Assembly: GCA_025996815.1 (NCBI GenBank)
Contig: BNTT01000003.1
Coordinates: forward strand, 1-62,798
DNA from: Bacteroidia bacterium
Lineage (GTDB): Bacteria > Bacteroidota > Bacteroidia > Bacteroidales > Azobacteroidaceae
Reading direction: 5' to 3'
Length of the DNA stretch: 62,798 bases
The notes beneath the pieces are model-generated. The model had not been told where the DNA came from, did not search any database, and worked only from the letters and a program-made list of their open reading frames with translations. Made by a program: the position numbers and the translations under genes. Positions 53,312-62,394 of this stretch are shown in pieces (position 1 is the stretch's first letter; each line of letters begins with the position of its first letter).

Positions 53312-54025
53312 CTACACAATCCAAAGCGGTTCGTTGTCCCAATCGGCAGGAAAGCCCATCGCCCGTTTATCCACGTTGGAATATTTGGCAAACAAAGCCG
53401 CTAATTTTTGCCTGAAAGTATGCTTTGGATTGACGGTGTTGAGCAAATAAATAATCATCGAAAGCACATAATACATCCGCCTATTGCTGACGGTTTTATC
53501 AATGAGCCATATATTACTCGTATGTTTTGGAAATAATGGCTGGACTTGTAACCATTTATTCCATATTCGGGCATGGTGTGCGCATACATTTCGCACGTAA
53601 ACAAGACTGTGAAGCCATGAGGCAAAAACTTTATCTGATAAGCAGAACAGATTAGCAATATCTTTCTTTGCTTTTCCTGATTTTAAATTTTCATACAAGC
53701 GGGACAGCGCACCAAAAGAGGTGATTTCCAATAAAATAAACGAGGGCGGAAAAGGATTGGTGTATTTTGATTTGAATGACATAATAAATTCCTCATCACT
53801 TCTGGATAATTCTTCGCTGATTTTGGCAAGTGTTACGCGATGTTTTGCAGAATCAACAAACACGGCTAAGAATGGATACCAATAGCCACTGAAACGATAA
53901 TAACTCACATTTTGGAGCAAATGCGAGGCTTTTGTTTCGTCAGCAAACTGCATTCCACGAGATTTTAGTAGTGCAATTTGCGCAGAACAAGAAAGAAACG
54001 TTTTAGAATAACTAACTTTCGTCAT
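53312..54025 (-). CDS. Abi family protein (Abi_2, AbiD/AbiF type)
   Basis: A 237-residue protein from the ATG at 54025; the longer frame crosses the promoter. Family strings: a starting MTKVSYSKTFLSCSAQIALL, then SYYRFSGYWYPFL, a central FGALSRLYENLKSG, and HSLVYVRNVCAHHARIWNK, the R-N-x-C-A-H-H motif of the HEPN-like Abi_2 proteins. These cause abortive infection in lactococcal plasmids and are suspected RNases. Next to a YoeB-type pair, so this is a small defence/stress patch. Confidence 0.9.
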   Translation of the reverse strand: MTKVSYSKTFLSCSAQIALLKSRGMQFADETKASHLLQNVSYYRFSGYWYPFLAVFVDSAKHRVTLAKISEELSRSDEEFIMSFKSKYTNPFPPSFILLEITSFGALSRLYENLKSGKAKKDIANLFCLSDKVFASWLHSLVYVRNVCAHHARIWNKWLQVQPLFPKHTSNIWLIDKTVSNRRMYYVLSMIIYLLNTVNPKHTFRQKLAALFAKYSNVDKRAMGFPADWDNEPLWIV

Positions 54026-54049
54026 ATATTTTAAAATAAAAAGTTCACC

Positions 54050-54083
54050 CTGAGCGCGCTGTTCTAACGGGAAGCGGGGTGAA
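54050..54083 (-). promoter_or_regulatory. Leader hairpin of the Abi gene
   Basis: GTTCACCC and GGGTGAAC (8 bp stem) enclose a GC-rich loop between the promoter and the ATG. It may control translation; inference only. Confidence 0.4.
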
Positions 54084-54093
54084 CACGTTGGTG

Positions 54094-54125
54094 CAAAGGT
54101 ACGACATCTTTTTGATACTGCCAAA
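54094..54125 (-). promoter_or_regulatory. Abi gene promoter
   Basis: Minus strand TTTG (54122-54125), 20 bp, TACCTTTG (54094-54101). Confidence 0.75.
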
Positions 54126-54237
54126 TGTTTTTTAATCCTTTTTTTTCGAGTTTGGCATAAGTCACTGATTATCAGGAAAATATTTTCGCAGTTACTAATT
54201 GAACTTACCAACCTTATTATGTAGCTTCTTTGTGTAA

Positions 54238-55410
54238 TTACCTGAAAACATTGCGGAATTTGCTCCCAATAGCAACCCTTATCTCGTTGGTGGGCTGAAA
54301 ATTAGGGGCTTGCGCCATCGCCGCAATCGTTTGCTGCTGCTCGCCGGAGAGTTTTTCGGGCACATAGACGGATATATTGACCACCAGGTCGCCCTTTCCG
54401 TGGCGGTTCACTGCGGGCAAGCCTTTGTCTTTCAGTCGCAGCACTTTGCCCGGCTGTGTGCCGGCATCAATTTTGATTTTCACTTTCCCGTCGAGGGTTG
54501 GCACCTCCACAGTGGTGCCCATCGCGGCTTGCGGGAACGACAGGATGAGGTTGTAGATGAGGTCGTGCTGGTCGCGAATCAGTTCGGGATGCTCATCTTC
54601 CGCGATGACGACAATCAAATCGCCGTTGACACCGCCCTGACGGGCGGCATTGCCTTTTTGGCGAAACGACACCTGCATCCCGTCGGCTACGCCGGCGGGA
54701 ATCTGGATGGTGATGATTTCTTCGTCCTGCACAATGCCCTCGCCGCGGCAGTGCGGACATTTGGTGGTAATTCGCTTGCCTTCGCCGCCACAGTGCGGAC
54801 ATTCCATCGCCGTTTGCATACGCCCAAACATACTGTGCACCTCCTGAATGATTTGTCCGCGCCCCTGACAACTGGGGCATTTGCCGTAGGCGCGCTCGTT
54901 TTCGGCACCCGTCCCGCGGCACTGCTTGCAGGCGACCTGCTTACGCACCTTGATTTTCTTTTCGACACCCGCAGCAATTTCCTGAAGGGTCAGTTTGACC
55001 TTCACGCGGAGGTCTGCGCCGCGATTGACATAGTGTTGCTGCTGTCCGCCGCCGCCAAAACCGGCGGTGAAAGTGGTGAAACGCCCGCCCCCGAAGCCTT
55101 CGGAAAACACACTGCCAAAATGGCGGAAAATGTCTTCCATCGTCATTTCTTCGCCCGTGTAACCACCTCCGGCTCCGCCGAGACCGGCGTGCCCAAACTG
55201 GTCGTATCGCGCGCGTTTGTTGGTGTCACTAAGCACGTCGTATGCCTCAGCAGCCTCCTTGAACTTCTCTTCCGCCTGCTTGTCGCCCGGATTTTTGTCG
55301 GGGTGATACTCAATTGCTTTCCTGCGGTACGAACGCTTTATCTCCTCTCCTGTGGCGGTGCGGGTCAGTTCCAGCACCTCGTAATAGTCTCGCTTAGTGA
55401 TAGTTGCCAT
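54238..55410 (-). CDS. dnaJ: Chaperone protein DnaJ
   Basis: A 390-residue class I J-protein. J-domain with YHPDKNPGD (HPD about 36-38), Gly/Phe-rich region ([20 protein letters not shown]), four zinc-finger motifs [24 protein letters not shown] and CPHCRGEG, then C-terminal substrate domains. Works with DnaK and GrpE in protein folding. Lies 13 bp behind grpE in the same operon; dnaK is elsewhere. Confidence 0.96.
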   Translation of the reverse strand: MATITKRDYYEVLELTRTATGEEIKRSYRRKAIEYHPDKNPGDKQAEEKFKEAAEAYDVLSDTNKRARYDQFGHAGLGGAGGGYTGEEMTMEDIFRHFGSVFSEGFGGGRFTTFTAGFGGGGQQQHYVNRGADLRVKVKLTLQEIAAGVEKKIKVRKQVACKQCRGTGAENERAYGKCPSCQGRGQIIQEVHSMFGRMQTAMECPHCGGEGKRITTKCPHCRGEGIVQDEEIITIQIPAGVADGMQVSFRQKGNAARQGGVNGDLIVVIAEDEHPELIRDQHDLIYNLILSFPQAAMGTTVEVPTLDGKVKIKIDAGTQPGKVLRLKDKGLPAVNRHGKGDLVVNISVYVPEKLSGEQQQTIAAMAQAPNFQPTNEIRVAIGSKFRNVFR

Positions 55411-55423
55411 TTGTTTGTGTGTG

Positions 55424-55957
55424 TCAATCCGCTACTGCCACCTTGGCGTGGCGAATGACTTTATCATTTAGTGTGTATCCCGTTTGTAAATTATCAATAA
55501 TCTTGCCCTTTTGCGCCTCGTCGGGGTTGGGAACGAGCGCCACGGCTTCGTGGAGTTCGGGGTCGAACGCCTCGCCGACCGTTGCCATCGCCTTCACGCC
55601 GTTGGATGTGAGGAAAGCGATGAATTTTTGATAAATCAAGTCCACACCCTCTTTCACAGCCGCCAAATCGGTTGCCTTGTCCACATTTTGCAACGCCCGT
55701 TCAAAATCGTCAACGATGGGCAACAGCCCCACCAGCGTCTTCTCGCCGCCATTTTTAATGATGTCGGCTTTTTCCTTGATGGTGCGCTTCCGATAATTGT
55801 CATATTCTGCCATCAGGCGCACGTAGGCATCCTTCATTTGCGCCAATTCATCTCCGGCAGCCACTTCTTCAACAGCCACCTCTTCTGCCAAATTGTCAGT
55901 CGCATCTGCCACTTTGGCTTTAAATTTGTCCGTGTTATTACTCTTCTTCTTGCTCAT
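55424..55957 (-). CDS. grpE: Nucleotide exchange factor GrpE
   Basis: A 177-residue GrpE: acidic coiled-coil N-terminus, [20 protein letters not shown], then [12 protein letters not shown] and a beta-wing with [20 protein letters not shown]. Releases ADP from DnaK. First gene of grpE-dnaJ. A TATATTTG (56039-56046, minus strand) is a possible -7 element 80 bp upstream; beyond it lies a long inverted repeat. Confidence 0.95.
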   Translation of the reverse strand: MSKKKSNNTDKFKAKVADATDNLAEEVAVEEVAAGDELAQMKDAYVRLMAEYDNYRKRTIKEKADIIKNGGEKTLVGLLPIVDDFERALQNVDKATDLAAVKEGVDLIYQKFIAFLTSNGVKAMATVGEAFDPELHEAVALVPNPDEAQKGKIIDNLQTGYTLNDKVIRHAKVAVAD

Positions 55958-56069
55958 AATCTCATAAATTTAGTGTTTACCATATCCTTACGCGCATAAG
56001 TTCTATCTTCTCACATCCTAATATGTCAAAAACCTTGCCAAATATAAAATTCCATCTGCTACGCCGGAA

Positions 56070-56336
56070 GGCGTTAAATTTTGATAACCCCGTACAAGCG
56101 AAGCGCAGTGCGGGGTAGATGGCTCTCCCTTCCCAGCAACCCCGTAGCGGGTTGAATTTATTCATCTTGCAAAACCATTTTTCATTCTCTTCAATGCCGT
56201 TTTCTTTGAACAGTAACCATTTCCCGTCAAATGGCAAGTCCGGAAGAACTTCAACCCACTACGGGGTTGCTGGGAAGGGAGAGCCATCTACCCCGCACTG
56301 CGCTTCGCTTGTACGGGGTTATCAAAATTTAACGCC
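56070..56336. repeat. Long inverted repeat, 87 bp arms, 93 bp loop
   Basis: Arms 56070-56156 and 56250-56336 are reverse complements with a single difference (AGCGGG versus AGTGGG). They read GGCGTTAAATTTTGATAACC at the outer end and CAACCCCGTAGCGGGTTGAA at the inner end. The loop (TTTATTCATCTTGC...) has no gene. A weak 86-codon frame runs through it but its protein is an artefact of the repeat. It is too long for a simple terminator and resembles a miniature hairpin element. Confidence 0.85.
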
Positions 56337-56372
56337 TGCAGAATATGGCTTTATTTTGATGCGTTTGCCTTG
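56336..56372. repeat. Partial copy of the 53.1 kb palindrome
   Basis: CTGCAGAATATGGCTTTATT and TTGATGCGTTTGCC match the reverse complement of 53107-53143 with a few changes. It abuts the long inverted repeat exactly. Confidence 0.6.
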
Positions 56373-56417
56373 TTGCATGACATCACCTGATTGTTAAATT
56401 ATAAAAACATACATATT

Positions 56418-56513
56418 ATGAAACACAACACAAAATTATTGTTCATCGCCGCGCCCTCCGCCAATAGCGGTTTTGCGCAATTTGAAGATACAAATACACA
56501 AAAAGAGGCATAA
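56418..56513 (+). pseudogene. Possible remnant of a secreted-protein gene
   Basis: A 31-residue frame: MKHNTKLLFIAAPSANSGFA then QFEDTNTQKEA. It reads like a signal peptide followed by a few mature residues and a stop. Probably the 5' stump of a lost exported-protein gene; a real micropeptide is possible but nothing supports it. Confidence 0.3.
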
Positions 56514-56530
56514 ACTCCCCGCTTTTTCAC

Positions 56531-56538
56531 TATATTTG
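56531..56538 (+). promoter_or_regulatory. -7 promoter element of the phosphatase operon
   Basis: TATATTTG, 27 bp before the ATG at 56565. No clear -33; no Pho box could be judged by eye. Confidence 0.5.
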
Positions 56539-56564
56539 CATCTAATTTAAAAAAAATAAACAAG

Positions 56565-58505
56565 ATGAGAAGACTATTTATTACATTGTTTATTGCGCTG
56601 GTGGGCTTATGTCCTGCCGTCCTTTTTGCGCAAAATGTGTTAATCCATTCGCACAACGACTATCGACAGCGGGTGCCATTTTATCAGGCTTATGCACAGC
56701 AGGTTGCGAGTATTGAGGCGGATATTTTTGCCGTGGAAGACGGTGGATTGCTGGTGGCGCATTCGCCGGCGGAATTGAAGACTGCGCCTGCCTTGGATGA
56801 GGCTTACATTCAGCCCCTCGTGAGGCTGTTTAAGCAACACGGCGGCAAGCCTTGGAAAGACTCCGACAAGCCGTTGGTGCTGTTGATTGACCTCAAAACG
56901 GAGGTCAATCCTACGCTGGACAGGTTGATTGCCCTGTTGAAGCAGCACCCCAACGTGTTCGACCCCGTTGTGAATCCTCATGCCGTGCGCGTGGTGATTT
57001 CGGGCAACCGTCCCGCCCCCGAAGATTATGACAAATATCCCTCCTGCATCACTTTCGATGGCTCCAAGTTGGATTATACTCCGCAGCAGTTGGAAAAAAT
57101 CAGTATGATAAGCCTCAATTTAAGCAATTATACCGTTTGGAACGGCAAGGGGAGTATCGTGGCGGCGGAATACGAGAAACTGACGGCGGCGATTGAGGCG
57201 GTGCACGCTCTTGGCAAGCCGATTCGCTTCTGGGGCACACCCGACGGTGTAACAGCGTGGTACACGTTCTACCGCATCGGCATCGACTATATCAACACCG
57301 ACCAACCCGAAGCCTGCGCGGCTTTCTTCCGCGATTTCCACAAGAAGACCTACCGGATTGCCGACCGCGAGAGTGCCGACAATGGCATTGCCCGCGCCAA
57401 ACGGTTAGACCGGGCAACTGCTGATTTTCAGGGATTTAGCAACAAAGACCTGCACCTCTCGAAAGGCATCGCGGTCTATCAGCCAACCTATCGCAACGAC
57501 GGGGCGAACAAGAAAATAAAGAACGTCATCTTCCTGATTGGCGACGGTATGGGATTGGCGCAGGTGTGCGCCGCCGATGCCGTGAACGAGGGCTTGTCCA
57601 TTTTGAAAATGCGGCATATCGGCTTCCAGCGCAACAGCGCGAAGGATGCTTACACCACCGATTCGGCAGCCGCCGCCAGCGCGCTGGCTACCGGCAAGAA
57701 GAGCAACAACCGCCACATCAGTATGAGCGAAACGCAGGAGATATACCCCTCGCTGACGGATGTGTTCAATGCCAACGGCTATGCGACCGGCGTGGTCACG
57801 CTGGGCGATTTGGCGGATGCCACCCCTGCCGCTTTCTACGGACATTCGACCGAACGCGACGAGAACACCGAAATAACATCGTACCTCTTAGACGGCAAAC
57901 TGACGCTGCTCAGCGGCAGCGGGATGAAACAACTGACCGAGCGCAAAGACGGACGGGACTTGGTGGGCGACTTGAAGTCGAAGGCAAATTACACCTTCCT
58001 GTCGGCGGTGGACGAAATCGGCAAGACGCGCGGCAAGGTGATTTGCGTGGATGAGCGTATGGGACGCGGCGCAAGAGAGTCGAGCCTGACCCTTTTGGCG
58101 GATGCCACCCGCGAATCCATCCAAAAATTGACCGCCGAAAGCAACAAAGGCTTCTTCCTGATGGTCGAAGGCGCGAAAATCGACTATGCGGGGCACGCCA
58201 ATTCATTGCCCGGCTCCGTCGTGGAAACGCTCAGCTTCGATTTGGCAATCGCCGAAGCCCTGAAATTTGCCGACAGCAACGGCGAAACCCTCATCATCAT
58301 CACCGGCGACCACGAAACGGGCGGTCTCACCCTCGTGGACGGCAACGCCGAGCAGGGGCTGATTGTGGCGCAATATATGACCGACGACCACACGCCGATT
58401 ATGATTCCCGTGTATTCGTATGGTCCCTCGGCGGATAAATTTATCGGCGTGTATGAAAACACACAGTTTTTTCATACTATAAAGCAACTTCTAAAATTGA
58501 AATAA
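56565..58505 (+). CDS. Exported GDPD/PLC-like plus alkaline phosphatase fusion
   Basis: A 646-residue two-domain enzyme: signal peptide about 1-23 (LCPAVLFAQ). Residues 25-275 form a TIM-barrel phosphodiesterase-like domain starting VLIHSHNDY, with IEADIFAVEDGGLLVAHSP (the GDPD-type E-x-D-...-H motif). Residues about 310-646 are an alkaline phosphatase: FLIGDGMGLAQ (metal), TTDSAAAASALATGKK (nucleophile serine) and GDHETGGL. Together the domains could release glycerol phosphate from phosphodiesters and then inorganic phosphate. First of a four-gene operon with gaps of 1, 3 and 18 bp. Confidence 0.9.
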   Translation: MRRLFITLFIALVGLCPAVLFAQNVLIHSHNDYRQRVPFYQAYAQQVASIEADIFAVEDGGLLVAHSPAELKTAPALDEAYIQPLVRLFKQHGGKPWKDSDKPLVLLIDLKTEVNPTLDRLIALLKQHPNVFDPVVNPHAVRVVISGNRPAPEDYDKYPSCITFDGSKLDYTPQQLEKISMISLNLSNYTVWNGKGSIVAAEYEKLTAAIEAVHALGKPIRFWGTPDGVTAWYTFYRIGIDYINTDQPEACAAFFRDFHKKTYRIADRESADNGIARAKRLDRATADFQGFSNKDLHLSKGIAVYQPTYRNDGANKKIKNVIFLIGDGMGLAQVCAADAVNEGLSILKMRHIGFQRNSAKDAYTTDSAAAASALATGKKSNNRHISMSETQEIYPSLTDVFNANGYATGVVTLGDLADATPAAFYGHSTERDENTEITSYLLDGKLTLLSGSGMKQLTERKDGRDLVGDLKSKANYTFLSAVDEIGKTRGKVICVDERMGRGARESSLTLLADATRESIQKLTAESNKGFFLMVEGAKIDYAGHANSLPGSVVETLSFDLAIAEALKFADSNGETLIIITGDHETGGLTLVDGNAEQGLIVAQYMTDDHTPIMIPVYSYGPSADKFIGVYENTQFFHTIKQLLKLK

Positions 58506-58506
58506 A

Positions 58507-59595
58507 ATGATGAAACGTCTGTTTCTACTGTCTATCGCCGCCATCGGATTGTTTGCCTGCCAACAGGTGAGCGACCTGAGCGATGATGCCGAAGTTTTCG
58601 ACATTGTGGTGTCGCCTCTTTCCCCTGACGATGTAAAGTTAGGGAAGGTTTCGGTGGAAAAGGACATCATCAGCGTTGAAATTTTGTCGCCGGATTATCC
58701 TTTCCCCTTGAAACTGAAAGTGGAAAACATAGAAACAAGTCCCACGACGGACAACATCTTGGGATTGCCGGACACGTTGTTCTTTGCGAACGAATGTACT
58801 TCGGGGCATGAATTTCATCTGATTGCCGAAAGTGGCGTGCCCCACAAATATGAGGTCAGAGTGAAAACACAAAATGTCTGCCCCGACGATATCCCCAATG
58901 CCGACTTTGAATTGTGGACGAATGTCGATGATGAGAAAAAGATAAATATCGACCCCACGCCCGGTAAAGGCAGGGGATGGGCAACGGCAAACAATTTTTA
59001 TGTACAAGGCGCAAAACCGCTTTCTTACGATGGTGGATACGCCGTTCAGCTGACAACCGCCCGACAAGATATAGACCTTTTGAAAATCCACCTGATTGCT
59101 GCCGGTTCGCTCTATACAGGCTTTTTTACGTTAAGCACGAATTTTGCAAATCCCCGATTGATGACAAATTTTGGCATTCCCCACAGGTTGCGCGTCGCTG
59201 CGGTAGAATTTGAGGCACAATATTTGCCGGGTCCACAGTTAATGCAGGCTTCCAATGAAGGGAGCGGCTATCATGTGGACAACATTGAAGGTGTTGATGA
59301 CGGACAGGCATGGGTGGAATTGCTGAATTGGAGCGGCAAAAGCGACCTCATTTATCACGGACTGCCTATTGACGGACTGAAAGTGCTCGGTCGTGCGGAA
59401 TATGTTTTCAACGGCAGCACAAACGACCATCAGGATTGGAGACCTATCACTTTGCCAATCGAATACTATCCTGAATATGAGGACATTACGCCCACTCACA
59501 TCGTCGTTGTTTTTTCGTCGAGCAAAGAGGGCGATTTGTTCAAAGGGGCACCCGGAAGTATCCTGAATGTGGACAACGTGGAACTGATTTATTAG
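58507..59595 (+). CDS. PCMD-domain lipoprotein (putative carbohydrate metabolism domain)
   Basis: A 362-residue lipoprotein: MMKRLFLLSIAAIGLFACQQ, cysteine at 18. Residues 25-120 form an Ig-like sandwich; residues about 125-362 match the PCMD family (PF13201): NADFELWTNVDD, GWATANNFY, then a long jelly-roll ending GSILNVDNVELIY. Such proteins are abundant in Bacteroidota and bind glycans or related ligands at the surface. Here it sits in a phosphatase operon, which is unusual context. One base separates it from the GDPD-phosphatase stop codon. Confidence 0.85.
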   Translation: MMKRLFLLSIAAIGLFACQQVSDLSDDAEVFDIVVSPLSPDDVKLGKVSVEKDIISVEILSPDYPFPLKLKVENIETSPTTDNILGLPDTLFFANECTSGHEFHLIAESGVPHKYEVRVKTQNVCPDDIPNADFELWTNVDDEKKINIDPTPGKGRGWATANNFYVQGAKPLSYDGGYAVQLTTARQDIDLLKIHLIAAGSLYTGFFTLSTNFANPRLMTNFGIPHRLRVAAVEFEAQYLPGPQLMQASNEGSGYHVDNIEGVDDGQAWVELLNWSGKSDLIYHGLPIDGLKVLGRAEYVFNGSTNDHQDWRPITLPIEYYPEYEDITPTHIVVVFSSSKEGDLFKGAPGSILNVDNVELIY

Positions 59596-59598
59596 AAA

Positions 59599-60351
59599 AT
59601 GATGAAACGAATATATATAGTTATTTTGGTGTTATGCTTCGGTGGCAATCTTTGGGCGCAGGAGGAGGAGACGGCAAGTGCCGCAAGCCGTGTTGAGCGT
59701 GTGGATATAGCCGTGCAATTGGGGACGGATATTGGCGGGTGCGTGCCGTATCCGCTCAAATATATCCCCGAAACGTTCAATATGTACCCCAAACTCAACC
59801 TCTCGCTGGGCGGCAAGTTCACTTTTTCCATCAGGGATAAGTGGAGCGTGGGTGCCGAGGTTACATACAAAACCATCAGCGTGAGTGCCGATGCGCGGGT
59901 GAAAAATCAGCGTTTTCAGGATAAAGAGATGCTCCAGTACTTTACCGGCAGCGCGGAGATGGATATGGAATTTACGATGCTGGAAATTCCCGTCTATGCC
60001 AAATATGCGCTGACCGACAAGCACAAGGTGCTGCTGGGGGCGTATGGCACGCGGGTGTTTAAAAACAGGTTTGTTACAACGGCAAAAAAGGGATTTATCG
60101 GCGCAGATAAGAATATGGTCAGTGCAGCCCTTGAAGGAGATATGGAAATGGATTTTTCCAACTCTTTGGGCAGGTGGGATGCCGGTTTGGTGCTCGGCTA
60201 TGAGCGCAGGCTCTTTTCGCGCCTCGACGTGGGATTGCGCTTTATGTGTGGCTTCAAAGACATCTTCAAGCCTGAAAATCAATACTTTGATTACAGTATG
60301 ATTCACCTCCGCGGGGTGGTGGCGGTGAGTTATTCGCTGCTGAAAATATAG
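59599..60351 (+). CDS. Outer-membrane beta-barrel protein of the phosphatase operon
   Basis: A 250-residue exported protein: signal peptide MMKRIYIVILVLCFGGNLWAQ, then alternating strands (VDIAVQLGTDIGG, LNLSLGGKFTFSIRDKWSVG, EIPVYAKYALTDKHKVLLGA, WDAGLVLGYERRLFSRLDVG). The strand pattern fits an outer-membrane barrel of the OMP_b-brl class. Role unknown; it may take part in uptake of phosphate or phosphorylated nutrients. Three bp after the PCMD gene. Confidence 0.8.
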   Translation: MMKRIYIVILVLCFGGNLWAQEEETASAASRVERVDIAVQLGTDIGGCVPYPLKYIPETFNMYPKLNLSLGGKFTFSIRDKWSVGAEVTYKTISVSADARVKNQRFQDKEMLQYFTGSAEMDMEFTMLEIPVYAKYALTDKHKVLLGAYGTRVFKNRFVTTAKKGFIGADKNMVSAALEGDMEMDFSNSLGRWDAGLVLGYERRLFSRLDVGLRFMCGFKDIFKPENQYFDYSMIHLRGVVAVSYSLLKI

Positions 60352-60369
60352 AGATAATAATTAAAAAAA

Positions 60370-61848
60370 ATGATATTTATGAAACGTTTATTTTTGTTCT
60401 TTGTTGCTGCCATCGGGTTGTCCGCTTGCCAGCCTCAGTCGCCTGCCAAGCAGGGGAAACAGGTGTTGAAATTCCATGCAGATGGAAAGTTTAAAATCGC
60501 GCAGTTCACCGATATGCACCTCGTGACGAGCTCGCCCAACACGAACACGACGCTTGCCACTATCAAGCATGTGCTGGAAACGGAAAAGCCGGATGTTGCC
60601 ATTCTCACCGGCGACCAGGCGATTGATGAGCCTTCGCAGGCGATGTTTGCGCGCATCGCTGCGACGTTTGACGAGGCGAAGATGCCTTTCGCCCTCGTGT
60701 TTGGCAACCACGATGGGGAAACCATCACCAAGACGGAGGCGTATCAACTGTTGAGTCAGTCGCCTTACTTCCTCGGCGAGGTCGGTCCGGAGGATATTTA
60801 TGGCGTTGGCAACTATGTGTTGCCCGTTCACGCCTCCCAATCCGACAGGGTGGCGGCGTTGCTCTATTGCATCGACTCCAATGATTATCCGAAGGAGCAC
60901 AAGCAATTTGGGGGCTACGACTGGATACATCACGACCAGATAAACTGGTATCGCCGACAGAGTGCCGCCTTTACGACCGCCAACGGCGGGCAGCCACTGC
61001 CGGCATTGGCGTTTTTTCACATTCCGCTGGTTGAGTGGAACAATATCGTGGGGCGTGCCACCACGTATGGTCACGCCGGCGAATCCCCTTCGCCCGGCAA
61101 GTTGAATACCGGTATGTTTGCGGCATTCGTTGAAATGGGCGACGTGAAAGGCGTGTTTGTTGGGCACGACCACAACGACGACTATATCGGACAGGAATGT
61201 GGCATCGCCCTGGCGTTTGGTCGCGTCACGGGTGCCGATGCCTACGGCGAGCTGGAAAGAGGCAGCCGCATCATCGAACTGACCGAAAATGAGACGAATT
61301 TCACGACGTGGATTCGCACCCCAAAAGTGGGCGTGCAGCAGGTTTATTACTACCCGTCGGGCGTTACCGGCGAGCAGGAAGCAAACGCAGCCTATTTGCC
61401 TGCCCTGAATGTGAACCCAACGAAGCAGGGCGTGAAATACAACTATTACGAAGGCACATTCGCGGAGGTGGCGGAGGTGCTGAAAACAAAAATCCTCAAA
61501 ACAGGCACGCAGAACTATTTCTCGCTCGAAAATGCAGCCATAGAAGACGGCTTCGGCTTTGAGTTTCGCACCCTGATTCAGATACCGGAAAAGGGCATCT
61601 ACTATTTCTACACCAATTCGGACGACGGCTCGAAACTCTACATCGACGGCATCGAGGTGGTGGACAACGACGGCTCGCACAACAAGACGCGCAAAAGTGG
61701 CAAAGCCGTGGGCTTGGAAGCAGGCTTCCACGACCTGCGCCTGCTCTATTTAGAAGACTACGCGGAACAGTTTTTGGAAGTGGGCTTGCTAAGCAAAAAC
61801 CTCGCCGAAACGACCATTCCTGAGAATTGGCTTTTTTTGCCCGAATGA
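60370..61848 (+). CDS. Metallophosphoesterase lipoprotein with C-terminal PA14-like domain
   Basis: A 492-residue lipoprotein: MKRLFLFFVAAIGLSACQPQ (cysteine about 20 from the first Met; an alternative Met lies at 60379). Calcineurin-like metal motifs: IAQFTDMHL, LTGDQAID, VFGNHDGETI, FFHIPLVEW and FVGHDHNDDY. The purple-acid-type fold covers about 40-320. Residues about 340-490 contain a PA14/chitobiase-like ending with FYTNSDDGSKLYIDGIEVVD. Likely acts in the periplasm or at the surface to release phosphate. Last gene before a strong terminator. Confidence 0.88.
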   Translation: MIFMKRLFLFFVAAIGLSACQPQSPAKQGKQVLKFHADGKFKIAQFTDMHLVTSSPNTNTTLATIKHVLETEKPDVAILTGDQAIDEPSQAMFARIAATFDEAKMPFALVFGNHDGETITKTEAYQLLSQSPYFLGEVGPEDIYGVGNYVLPVHASQSDRVAALLYCIDSNDYPKEHKQFGGYDWIHHDQINWYRRQSAAFTTANGGQPLPALAFFHIPLVEWNNIVGRATTYGHAGESPSPGKLNTGMFAAFVEMGDVKGVFVGHDHNDDYIGQECGIALAFGRVTGADAYGELERGSRIIELTENETNFTTWIRTPKVGVQQVYYYPSGVTGEQEANAAYLPALNVNPTKQGVKYNYYEGTFAEVAEVLKTKILKTGTQNYFSLENAAIEDGFGFEFRTLIQIPEKGIYYFYTNSDDGSKLYIDGIEVVDNDGSHNKTRKSGKAVGLEAGFHDLRLLYLEDYAEQFLEVGLLSKNLAETTIPENWLFLPE

Positions 61849-61865
61849 TTATTGAAACAATAAAT

Positions 61866-61902
61866 AAAGCCTCCCGAAAGATTGTGCTTTCGGGAGGCTT
61901 TT
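61866..61902 (+). terminator. Strong Rho-independent terminator
   Basis: AAGCCTCCCGAAAG, loop ATTGTG, CTTTCGGGAGGCTTTT: perfect 14 bp stem with T-run, 18 bp after the phosphatase operon. Confidence 0.9.
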
Positions 61903-61914
61903 GCTGCTCGTGTG

Positions 61915-61977
61915 CAAGGCTGGAGCCTTGCTTTTAAGGACGCTACGCTGAACGGAAACAACGATTGGAACGCCACA
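61915..61977. repeat. Dispersed repeat copy plus duplicated vapC downstream flank
   Basis: GCAAGGCTGGAGCCTTGC hairpin, then GGACGCTACGCTGAACGGAA and the flank of vapC. The part from 61938 on recurs at 62664 with few changes. Confidence 0.7.
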
Positions 61978-62394
61978 TCATCGCTTGTTGAAAACGCAAC
62001 TCAGCCCTTGTTCGGCATAGAATGGAAATTGGTGGTCGGAAGAAATAAGCGGTATCTTGCCGGAAATGGCTTGTGCGATGATAATGTGGTCATTAGGGTC
62101 TTTGTGCCCTTTCACAATGTCAATCTCTGCGTATTTTGCTAAATGATACCGGTTTAGCGGCTTTATCTCTATGTTGGCATCCGTTATCGCCGCCAACAAA
62201 TCCTTTGCCGTTTTATAATCCTTATCTTTTACATCGCCTGTCTTGTAGAGGTGAATTAACTCCTTAACCGCCACAGCACTAACGTAAAGGATACTGCTAT
62301 AATCCTCTACGATTTTCCACACATCCCTATGTATATTGTCATATTCTTTTAGAAAAATGAATATGAGTATGTTGGTGTCTAAATAATACCTCAT
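61978..62394 (-). CDS. PIN-domain ribonuclease toxin (third VapC, tandem copy 1)
   Basis: A 138-residue PIN protein: YLDTNILIFIF (first Asp at residue 6), AVKELIHLY (Glu), HKDPNDHIIIAQA and LISSDHQF. Its ATG overlaps the antitoxin stop codon (ATGA). An almost identical 3' end is found 726 bp to the right at the window edge, so at least part of this locus is tandemly duplicated. Different in sequence from the two other PIN toxins here. Confidence 0.92.
   Translation of the reverse strand: MRYYLDTNILIFIFLKEYDNIHRDVWKIVEDYSSILYVSAVAVKELIHLYKTGDVKDKDYKTAKDLLAAITDANIEIKPLNRYHLAKYAEIDIVKGHKDPNDHIIIAQAISGKIPLISSDHQFPFYAEQGLSCVFNKR

Noticed and set aside
55977..56237. 86-codon minus-strand frame before grpE
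   Set aside because: Most of it lies in one arm and loop of the long inverted repeat; the protein is a translation of the repeat.
60388..61731. 447-codon frame antisense to the metallophosphoesterase
   Set aside because: Shadow frame; the plus-strand protein has a lipoprotein signal and all metal motifs.
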